Positions 44,981 to 51,798 of a stretch of 64,000 nucleotides of DNA are shown piece by piece; within the stretch, counting starts at the first letter, position 1, and each line of letters begins with the position of its first letter. The notes beneath the pieces were generated by a model. The model had not been told where the DNA came from and ran no database searches. It saw nothing but the letters and a program-made list of their open reading frames with translations. Made by a program: the position numbers and the translations under genes. This DNA comes from Arthrobacter sp. NtRootA1 (lineage in GTDB: Bacteria > Actinomycetota > Actinomycetes > Actinomycetales > Micrococcaceae), in assembly GCF_019976975.1 (NCBI RefSeq), contig NZ_AP024630.1, forward strand, positions 2,666,001 through 2,730,000. The letters run 5' to 3'.

Positions 44981-45872
44981 ACAGATTGCTGGCTTGCAGC
45001 GCTTGGGTTATTGCTTCCCTCACGGCTGTCAGGGAAGCGCTGCGCTCTGAGCCGGACCGAACCAGCAACTGGATGCTGCGCTGTTGATCCGACGGCAGCC
45101 AGGTGCTGGGCGTCATCACACTGCCGGCTTCACGTACCACCATGTCAGGCAGGAAGGCTGCGGCGAGTCCTTGTTCCACCATGCGGAGGTGGAAGAGAAG
45201 GTCCGAAGAAACATAGGCGATGACCGGCTCAAGGCCTAATTCGCGGCAGACCCGCATGGCCCATTGTGACGAGGCAGTGTGCGGTGGCTCTGCTACCCAG
45301 CGCAGTTTCCTTAGATCGTCAAAGTCGGTGAACTCAAGGCCATGGGGGAGGTAGCCGCGGATTGGGTCCTGGCCGATCAAGGTGGTGTGCATTCCTCCGG
45401 GCGGAGCCACCGTAGTCCCAGGAAACGCATCACTGACCACGGCATCCACCTGCCGGGAGATCAGCTGAACCACCGCCTGCTCGGGATCCTCGCGTCGCAA
45501 CCTGACGTCGAGACGGGGATAGTTTCGGGCCAGCTCGGCCAACGCAAAAGGCATTACGCTGCGGCTGATAGTGCTGAATGCCGCTATGGTCACAACCCCT
45601 TGGGGCCGTTCATGGGAAGTCGCAAGATCAGCCTCAGCGCGCTCCATCGCGGCCAGTATTGCCTCCGTATTGCGCACGAGTTCCTCGCCCGCAGGCGTGA
45701 GCCGGACATTGCGCCCCACCCGCTCGAGAAGGACCACACCTGTCTCCTTTTCCAACAAGCCGAGCTGCTGCGAGATGGCAGAGTGGCTGTAGGAAAGTTC
45801 GCGGGCGGCAGCACTCATGCTGCCGTGCAGCTTGACTTCCCTGAGGAGGGTGAGCCGATGGAGGTCGAGCAT
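44979..45872 (-). CDS. LysR-family regulator upstream of gabD
   Basis: 297 residues from the ATG at 45872; an open frame extends upstream without features. MLDLHRLTLLREVKLHGSMSAAARELSYSHSAISQQL is the winged helix; a PBP2 effector domain follows. The group resembles LysR proteins annotated for amino-acid or redox control. It is separated from gabD by its own terminator, so gabD control by this regulator is inference. Confidence 0.87.
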   Translation of the reverse strand: MLDLHRLTLLREVKLHGSMSAAARELSYSHSAISQQLGLLEKETGVVLLERVGRNVRLTPAGEELVRNTEAILAAMERAEADLATSHERPQGVVTIAAFSTISRSVMPFALAELARNYPRLDVRLRREDPEQAVVQLISRQVDAVVSDAFPGTTVAPPGGMHTTLIGQDPIRGYLPHGLEFTDFDDLRKLRWVAEPPHTASSQWAMRVCRELGLEPVIAYVSSDLLFHLRMVEQGLAAAFLPDMVVREAGSVMTPSTWLPSDQQRSIQLLVRSGSERSASLTAVREAITQALQASNL

Positions 45873-46132
45873 GCTGGTACCTGCCTGGTTGCTGTCGGGT
45901 GCGTTCGACGGCGCACAGCCCCAACCGCGTGACTGGGTGTGCTCCCATCCAATCAAACCAGTTGGGCAAGCCCATTGGGTGCGTCGAGGAACTTTTACTG
46001 ACCTTCTCCCACTTGAGGCCCCTGCTCCGACCACTGAGCTACGGATATCGGCGGAAAGTTCCGTATAGCCTTGCGCGCGGGCGCCGCGAAGCACCCCTCG
46101 GCAGCACATGAAAACGTAGGTACGGTGACCTC

Positions 46133-46486
46133 ATGCAGAAAATATCGATCGATGCCCTTGCCCGCCAGCAAATCGAAGCCGCGGTTGCCGCACCCAGCGG
46201 ACGCGCTGCCGACACAGCATTCGGCGGGCATGAGAAGACACTCCGCCAAACAGTCATGGCTTTCCGCGCAGGCACCCGACTCAGCGAACATCAGAACCCC
46301 GGCGAAGCTACCGTCTTTGTGCTGAAGGGAAGTGTCTGGCTCAAGTCGGGGAAGAACTCGTGGCAGGGGAAGGCGGGGGACCTTCTGATCGTGCCGGACG
46401 GCCTCCACAGCCTCGAAGCGGAGGAGGACTCAGCAGTGCTCTTCACAGTGGTCAAGACGGACCGCTTGGTGGAGCTGCCCGCATAA
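46133..46486 (+). CDS. Small cupin-domain protein
   Basis: 117 residues. One cupin barrel: LSEHQNPGEATVFVLKGSVWLKSG (motif 1 with His and Glu) and GDLLIVPDGLHSLEAEEDSAV (motif 2 with His). Such short cupins follow stress or sensing loci and may bind metal. Only GGTGA is near the start, so translation may be weak or leaderless. Confidence 0.78.
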   Translation: MQKISIDALARQQIEAAVAAPSGRAADTAFGGHEKTLRQTVMAFRAGTRLSEHQNPGEATVFVLKGSVWLKSGKNSWQGKAGDLLIVPDGLHSLEAEEDSAVLFTVVKTDRLVELPA

Positions 46487-46606
46487 GCGGAGAACGACGT
46501 CGCCGCTTGGGCCGCCGCCACCAACAAGAGTGGACCGATAGAGTTATCGACCAAAGGCCGCGCGGCCGCCGAAACGGTGCATCATCATGGGGTATTCCCG
46601 GATGGA

Positions 46607-47281
46607 TCAGCCACTGGTTCCGGTGTCATCATGGGCTGCGCCAACAGGTTTGGACTCCGGTGATCCCCGTTGGCGAAGGTAAATGGATAGGACCACCATG
46701 GATCCGACCGCCAGGAACTCCGACTGCCAGTTCTGCAGGGTGCGGTTCCAAAAGTCAGGCGATGCCACGTATTCAGCCCAGGAAAGCGGCTCTTGGAAGT
46801 TGCGCAGTTGCTCTTCGTTGAAGGCGACGTGACCTGCGATGGACTGGACCAGCCACGACAAGATAAAGATCAGTCCCATTGTTGCGGCGAGCGAGTTCGA
46901 GAATACTGTCAGGCGCCAACCTTTGGCCCTGGCCCATGCGGGGGACTTGGCGTCGGCATGCTCACCCACGAGTTGATCGTGGTCGGATTCCAGGCCGGGC
47001 TTGTCCAGCTCCTTTGATTCCGGCGACCCCTTCTGAAGCAGCCAGATTGTGGCAGTGATGTAGAGGAGAAACTGCAAGTACTCAGATTGCCAGTTTTCCG
47101 ACACGTCAACCGCGAAGCTGGAAGAAGTGATGTATTGGACGAAGGTGATTTCATCAAGGCCGGCAGTGAGTTGCTCTTCGTTGAACGCGGCCTGTCCAGT
47201 AATGGCCTGGCCCGCCAACGCGAGGATGAAGATCAGACCGAAAAATAGACTTAATCCGTTGTTCCTCAAGGCTTTTTTCAC
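46607..47281 (-). CDS. DUF6766-type membrane protein with internal duplication
   Basis: 224 residues from a GTG start. Two halves repeat: LFFGLIFILALAGQAITGQ with AAFNEEQL, and MGLIFILSWLVQSIAGHVAF with NEEQL; each half ends in a second membrane segment (WQSEYLQFLLYI, WQSEFLAVGSMVVL), giving four membrane helices. The two-fold symmetry points to duplication of a two-helix unit. Function unknown. It follows a 27-residue membrane peptide gene by eight bases, in an operon with a lipoprotein gene. Confidence 0.78.
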   Translation of the reverse strand: MKKALRNNGLSLFFGLIFILALAGQAITGQAAFNEEQLTAGLDEITFVQYITSSSFAVDVSENWQSEYLQFLLYITATIWLLQKGSPESKELDKPGLESDHDQLVGEHADAKSPAWARAKGWRLTVFSNSLAATMGLIFILSWLVQSIAGHVAFNEEQLRNFQEPLSWAEYVASPDFWNRTLQNWQSEFLAVGSMVVLSIYLRQRGSPESKPVGAAHDDTGTSG

Positions 47282-47289
47282 GTCGCGCC

Positions 47290-47373
47290 CTATCCGTGAA
47301 CCAGTCCAACGGCGGCCAGGTATGCAAGGCCACCGAAGATGAGAATGAGATAGAGAGTAAAGGTGACACGCAT
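47290..47373 (-). CDS. 27-residue single-span membrane peptide
   Basis: The product reads MRVTFTLYLILIFGGLAYLA and then AVGLVHG, one hydrophobic helix. AGGAGG lies nine bases before the ATG, inside the 3' end of the lipoprotein gene, whose TAA ends three bases upstream; the DUF6766 gene starts eight bases downstream. Strong ribosome site and tight spacing on both sides support a real gene too short for ordinary callers. It probably assists or binds the DUF6766 protein. Confidence 0.72.
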   Translation of the reverse strand: MRVTFTLYLILIFGGLAYLAAVGLVHG

Positions 47374-47375
47374 CG

Positions 47376-47771
47376 TTATCTGCCTCCTACTTCACAGGAA
47401 TAGGGGATTTCCTCTCTTGGAGTGCATCCGGCAGCAGTCACGCGCCAACTTGAGCCGGAAACGGCTACGAAAACGGCATCCCTCTCGAACTGCACCAATG
47501 CTTCCCGGCCGTAGCCTTCGGTTTTAACCACTTCTCCGGGGTCTCGAAGATGGACAGACGCCAAGTGGGTCTGGCAGTCGTCACCGTCCTTCTCTTTAGA
47601 CTTGTCCCGGATCGTAGGCTGGAGCAAATCACAAGCAGCAGCCCAGTCTGAGGTATTGACGGCACGATGGAAATCCTCAGCGACTTTGGTTGCGCCCGAA
47701 GTATCTACGGCGCAACCTGTCCCAGCCAGGAGGAGAAGGCTGGCGGCAGTGGCGGGGATTAATCTGCGCAT
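47376..47771 (-). CDS. Small secreted lipoprotein
   Basis: 131 residues. MRRLIPATAASLLLLAGTGC is a lipoprotein signal with Cys at residue 20. The mature part begins with ATKVAEDFHRAVNTSDWAAAC, and CDLLQPTIRDK and CQTHLASVHL place two cysteines that may pair. The fold looks like the NTF2-like lipoprotein domain common in actinobacteria. Operon with the 27-residue peptide and the DUF6766 protein. Confidence 0.75.
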   Translation of the reverse strand: MRRLIPATAASLLLLAGTGCAVDTSGATKVAEDFHRAVNTSDWAAACDLLQPTIRDKSKEKDGDDCQTHLASVHLRDPGEVVKTEGYGREALVQFERDAVFVAVSGSSWRVTAAGCTPREEIPYSCEVGGR

Positions 47772-47911
47772 GCGGCCCAGCTTAAGAGACTGGACGGGGT
47801 AACTGTAGCTTCGACATGCGCCCATGCGTTCCTCCCCGCAACGACACTAAGCAACCTGATGATTTGGTATGGCTTTAGTGTAAACCCGGGAACTCCTTAG
47901 CTACTCGCTGT

Positions 47912-47949
47912 GCAGGGACAGGAACTCCACGCAGGGACAGGAACTCCAC
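47912..47949. repeat. Tandem 19-bp duplication
   Basis: GCAGGGACAGGAACTCCAC occurs twice in direct succession, in the gap between the lipoprotein and ABM-domain genes. Exact identity suggests a recent slip. Confidence 0.85.
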
Positions 47950-47965
47950 TTCGAGGTTGTTGTAG

Positions 47966-47990
47966 CCGCCGTGTTCGTCGAACACGGCGG
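47966..47990. terminator. Perfect 12-bp hairpin downstream of the ABM-domain gene
   Basis: CCGCCGTGTTCG and its full complement flank a single T. Located just after the ABM-domain gene on the minus strand, so probably its terminator, though no T-run follows. Confidence 0.6.
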
Positions 47991-48008
47991 AACTGCACTC
48001 CCGGCTAC

Positions 48009-48395
48009 TCACCCGACGGGCGATCCTACTCTGGTGACGCCCGCTATACGCCGCGGGAACTGGTCCAGTTGCTCGCCCGCCTCCTCGTACCACTGCGTAA
48101 GGACGGCTGGAGGCTCGCCCAGCGTGATGGCATTGGTGTAGGACTCGAGCCATGAACCAGACTGTGCCAGATGATCGCTGATCACCGACATGTGATTGGC
48201 CATGGACTCTGCCTCGGCATGGACCTGAAGGCAGGTGATTTTCCGGCCTGATTCGTCGGCGAAGAAATGGAAAATAAGCATCCTGGGCTCGCGGCTCTCC
48301 ACAAGCCGCACCACCTCGCGGCATGCTTCGAAAGCTTCGTCCAGATGACCTGCCCGCACCGTATAGGTGCTGAAGTAGATGAACAGCTCTGACAT
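48009..48395 (-). CDS. ABM (dimeric ferredoxin-like barrel) domain protein
   Basis: 128 residues; AGGAGG upstream of the ATG. The first 90 residues (FIYFSTYTVRAGHLDEAFEACREV, MLIFHFFADE, CLQVHAEAESMANHM) have the antibiotic-biosynthesis-monooxygenase-like alpha+beta barrel pattern. Members are small oxygenases, heme-degrading or sensing proteins; no cofactor site can be read. Divergent from the LuxR regulator. Confidence 0.72.
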   Translation of the reverse strand: MSELFIYFSTYTVRAGHLDEAFEACREVVRLVESREPRMLIFHFFADESGRKITCLQVHAEAESMANHMSVISDHLAQSGSWLESYTNAITLGEPPAVLTQWYEEAGEQLDQFPRRIAGVTRVGSPVG

Positions 48396-48553
48396 GATGG
48401 CCTCCTGAATCAAGGGATCCGCACCGTGCGGATTACCTTCAGGATCCCGCTGGCGCCCCGCCCGGACCTCGGCAGTTCGGGCCAACTTCGCCACCCCGGC
48501 TTTGGGTAGTTCTGCCCAGTCCGCCGATGCATACTGGTGATCAGGAGGTGGAC

Positions 48554-50206
48554 GTGGCCGTGGAGGCAGATCACCTGGCGCGGGCCCGGACGCTCCACAT
48601 GGACTACGAGTGGCGGGAGGCGTGCGACGAGTTTCGCGCCGCCGGCGGGCTCCCGGCCCTCGGGGTAGAGGATGTGGAGCGCTTCGCCGAGTGCGCACAG
48701 ATCGCAGGGCTGAATGAGGATGCGATAAACGCCCTTGAGCGTTCGTTCGAGGTGCGGGCAGCGGAGGGTCATGTGCGCGCCGCCCTCGCCTCAGCCTTCT
48801 GGCTGTGGCAGGCTTACAACCTCAATAACGAGTTCGCCCAGGCCAACGGCTGGATGGCAAGGGCTCGCGAACTCGGTCCGGACGACGTCGGGGGAGAACC
48901 CGGTTGGCTGCTCATAACGATGGCTTACGGTCGCATCGCGGCGGGCGCGTACGACGAGGCGGGCGTACTTCTGGCGCGCGCTCGAGCGACCGCCGCTGCC
49001 GCCCACGACGCCGATCAGCTGGCCTTCTCGACGCTTCTTACCGGACGCGCACTGGTCAAGTCCGGCCACCTTGCGGACGGACTCGACTGGCTGGATGATG
49101 CAATGCTTCGCGTTGTGGCGGGCGAGACCACCCCCAGAGCCACAAGCCTGCTCTTCTGCGCGGCGATCGGCACTTGCCAGATGGAGGCCCGGGAGGTTTC
49201 CCGGGTACGCGAGTGGAGCATTGCCCTTGGATCCTGGCTGGATGCGGTGCCCCCATTTGGAGGGCCCTTCTACGGCAATTGCCTTACGTACCGGGCAGTC
49301 CACCTCCGGCTCGCGGGACAATGGGCGGCGGCCCTCGCCGAGCTTCAGGAGGCATGTCGGAGCTTGGCGGACGGTGCAGGCACACGCCTTATCGGTCATG
49401 CCCGCTACGAGCTGGGTGAATCGCATCGACTTCTGGGCGACTTCCCCGAGGCAGAGGCGGCCTTCCGGGCTGCCGCGTTCTCGGGAGGACCCACGCAGCC
49501 GGGCCTGGCGCTGCTCAGGCTCTCCCTCGGCGATGTTCCGGCGGCGGCCGCAGGTATCCGGCGCGCACTCGGGGAGTCCGCGGGATCAGGTGCTCGCGTG
49601 GATCTGCTGCCCGCGGCGGTGACGGTCCTCCTAGCGGCTGGGGCTCGAGGGGAGGCCGCGGCAGCTGCCGAGGAGATAGGCAGCCTAGCCGAGCATTTCG
49701 CCTCCGACAGCGTTCGCGCAGCCCATGCGCAGGCCCTGGGCGAGCTTGCCCTTGCCGACGATGACTGTCAAAAGGCACTTCCCGAACTTCGACGGGCCGC
49801 TGACCTATGGCGTGGGCTGGATGTCCCTTACGAGGTCGCGCGGTGCTCAGTCCTCCTCGCGACGGCGTGTCGGGGCGTGCGGGACAACGAGGCCGCAGGC
49901 CTTGAGCTTGAATCAGCGCGCCAGGATTTCAGGCGTCTCGGCGCCCGTGCTGACCTGGCCGAGGTCGAGAACATGCTTCTGCAGCCGGGCGTTCCCCCTC
50001 AATATGGACTCTCACCGCGCGAGTTGGAGGTGCTCCGTTTGATCGTGCGTGGCCGGACCAATCGGGCAATTGCCAGCGAGCTGTTCATCAGCGAGCGGAC
50101 CGTCCACAGACACGTAACAAGCATTCTCGAAAAGCTCCGCGTGAGCTCCCGCACGCAAGCGGCCACCCATGCAATCGGCCAGGGGATCGTCAGCGTCGCC
50201 CCGTAG
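48554..50206 (+). CDS. LuxR-family regulator with TPR-like sensor region
   Basis: 550 residues from a GTG with AGGAGG five bases upstream. The first 470 residues are alanine-rich helical repeats (TPR-like, e.g. GRIAAGAYDEAGVLLARARA, LGESHRLLGDFPEAEAAFRA). The C-terminal 65 residues are the GerE/LuxR helix-turn-helix: LSPRELEVLRLIVRGRTNRA then ISERTVHRHVTSILEKL. No P-loop ATPase is present, unlike MalT/LAL regulators. Its target may be the divergent ABM gene. Signal unknown. Confidence 0.85.
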   Translation: MAVEADHLARARTLHMDYEWREACDEFRAAGGLPALGVEDVERFAECAQIAGLNEDAINALERSFEVRAAEGHVRAALASAFWLWQAYNLNNEFAQANGWMARARELGPDDVGGEPGWLLITMAYGRIAAGAYDEAGVLLARARATAAAAHDADQLAFSTLLTGRALVKSGHLADGLDWLDDAMLRVVAGETTPRATSLLFCAAIGTCQMEAREVSRVREWSIALGSWLDAVPPFGGPFYGNCLTYRAVHLRLAGQWAAALAELQEACRSLADGAGTRLIGHARYELGESHRLLGDFPEAEAAFRAAAFSGGPTQPGLALLRLSLGDVPAAAAGIRRALGESAGSGARVDLLPAAVTVLLAAGARGEAAAAAEEIGSLAEHFASDSVRAAHAQALGELALADDDCQKALPELRRAADLWRGLDVPYEVARCSVLLATACRGVRDNEAAGLELESARQDFRRLGARADLAEVENMLLQPGVPPQYGLSPRELEVLRLIVRGRTNRAIASELFISERTVHRHVTSILEKLRVSSRTQAATHAIGQGIVSVAP

Positions 50207-50250
50207 CCGAGTGTCGTTGCCCTTGACGAGGGAGCAGGAGAAGGGCCGCA

Positions 50251-51063
50251 TCACGTCAAATGGTCGAAGTCTCCTCGCGCCCAGGCAGCGTGCCGTTGGG
50301 CCGAATCGTGCAGAACGGCTTTGGCTTCGGAGGCGATTTTGTTGTTGAAGTTGCCGTAGATCCTGTCGAACGTGAGTTCTTCCAGCTGTGAGGCGATCCG
50401 CAACGCCACGGCTCCCGAAAGCGGCAGATGATTCGGGTAGCTGCGCATGAAAGCGATGGAGCGGCGGTCTGGATTTGGAAACACGCTGTCTCCGGTCAGC
50501 AAGACCCCCTTGCCGCCCGCTCCTGCAGCCCAGTGCGCTACCGCGCTGCCGGGGAAGTGGCCTCCGGTCTGGTGCAGTGTCAACCCTTCGGTGATTCTCC
50601 TGCTGCCGGACCAGTAGGAGATGACCGCGTCATTCCGACCAACCCACCGCCGGTCGGCGTCCGCCACAAGCACGGGGACGCCGCCGAGCCGACGTGACCA
50701 TTCCACCTGCACGCCGAACATGTGGGGATGGCTGGCCGCGATCGCCAGAACCGGGCCTCGTTCGAGGATTGCTTTCACGCTGATGTCATCAACGAATCCA
50801 ACGGGATCCCACAACAACGAACCCTGGGGTGTCACTACAAGCTGGGTAGTTTGGCCGATCCCGACTTTCGGCGCAGTTCTGATGCCGATAAGTCCCGGCT
50901 CATTCTCCTCCAGCAGTAACTGCTGGCCGGCCTGCGCCAACTCGTCGAGTGAAATCCACTTTTGCCCGTCCTCGGGCACATACTGCCGCTCGTCAGTGCA
51001 GATCGGGCAGAGCTCCGGAGTGGGCTCCTCGCGTTCAACGGCGCAGGTTGCACAGGTCAGCAC
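50251..51063 (-). CDS. MBL-fold hydrolase with N-terminal zinc ribbon
   Basis: 270 residues. The N-terminus MLTCATCAVEREEPTPELCPIC carries a four-cysteine zinc ribbon. The metallo-beta-lactamase fold follows with ASHPHMFG, GGHFPGSAV and LTGDSVF (His and Asp metal positions). The first HxHxD motif reads HPHMF, lacking the usual Asp, so metal binding may be reduced. Annotated relatives are hydrolases of unknown substrate. Convergent with the LuxR gene. Confidence 0.78.
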   Translation of the reverse strand: MLTCATCAVEREEPTPELCPICTDERQYVPEDGQKWISLDELAQAGQQLLLEENEPGLIGIRTAPKVGIGQTTQLVVTPQGSLLWDPVGFVDDISVKAILERGPVLAIAASHPHMFGVQVEWSRRLGGVPVLVADADRRWVGRNDAVISYWSGSRRITEGLTLHQTGGHFPGSAVAHWAAGAGGKGVLLTGDSVFPNPDRRSIAFMRSYPNHLPLSGAVALRIASQLEELTFDRIYGNFNNKIASEAKAVLHDSAQRHAAWARGDFDHLT

Positions 51064-51080
51064 ACTTATCCCTTCCTCGC

Positions 51081-51500
51081 TCAGGTCCCGGATGGATCCG
51101 GCCGGCGCCCCGATAGATTTTCGACCGCTTGCTCGATCCCCACTACCTCGCGTTCGACGTCCTCCATATACAGCCTTCCGGCCGTAATAAGGCCGTCCTC
51201 TACTTCGAAGAGGGTGACTCCACGTGCTTGGAAGGGTTGCCCGTCGGTACGGTTACCGGTCCATGACCATTCTGTCCACGTGGTGTTACCGTCGTCGACT
51301 GAACGGATCAATTCTGTCCGGAAGTCCGGGATTCCAGCGAACATCGCAGCCCAGTTCGCATGCATCTGCCCTCTGCCTACGAATGTCCGACCGGGATGGG
51401 CAGGCTGTTCGCTGTGGTAGTCCTCGTGGAACAGGGCTGCCACTGCCTCGAGGTCGTGCGCGTTCATCGCCAGCAAGAGCCGGTCTATGACTTCACTCAA
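51081..51500 (-). CDS. SnoaL-like NTF2-fold protein
   Basis: 139 residues from a TTG with AAGGAG upstream. LLLAMNAHDLEAVAALFHED, AHPGRTFVGRGQMHANWAAMF and ITAGRLYMEDVE are typical of SnoaL-like cone-shaped folds. Possible roles are small-molecule isomerase, hydratase or just ligand binding. It starts 18 bases upstream of the MBL-fold gene, so the two are probably cotranscribed. Confidence 0.78.
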   Translation of the reverse strand: MSEVIDRLLLAMNAHDLEAVAALFHEDYHSEQPAHPGRTFVGRGQMHANWAAMFAGIPDFRTELIRSVDDGNTTWTEWSWTGNRTDGQPFQARGVTLFEVEDGLITAGRLYMEDVEREVVGIEQAVENLSGRRPDPSGT

Positions 51501-51798
51501 CCCTCGTCTCCTTCTGCTCCATGATTGCCACTTTCAGCACGCTCCCGGACCGTACATAGGAGGGCCGAACCTGGCGCCAATTTACGCTGAATCAGCCCTC
51601 TACTCCAGACCTTTACCTGGGGCGGCGCTTCAGGTAGTTTGCGGCGCCTTGATTGCCTCCATGACGTTCTCGGTGACGCCGTCGAGGCTCTGGCCGCTTC
51701 GCCGAGCCGTTCCCGAACCATCTTGTTCGTGGAAGAGGGGTCTTCGGCGTCCATGGAGCGTTTGGGTTTTGGTGGAAATCGCGTTTCGCGGAAACGGT
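51501..51798. other. Spacer after the 2-aminobenzoyl-CoA monooxygenase gene
   Basis: 298 bases. On the minus strand a frame ending at an in-frame stop reads DGVTENVMEAIKAPQTT, which looks protein-like but has no start or ribosome site. No clear terminator or gene seen. Confidence 0.35.

Noticed and set aside
45950..46045. tRNA-like stretch on the minus strand with GCTCAGTGGTCGGAGC resembling a D-arm
   Set aside because: No matching acceptor stem, anticodon stem or T-arm (GGTTCGA) could be folded around it, so it is not listed as a tRNA gene.
47875..48324. 149-codon minus-strand frame overlapping the ABM-domain gene
   Set aside because: It crosses the tandem repeat and hairpin and overlaps the well-supported ABM gene in another frame.
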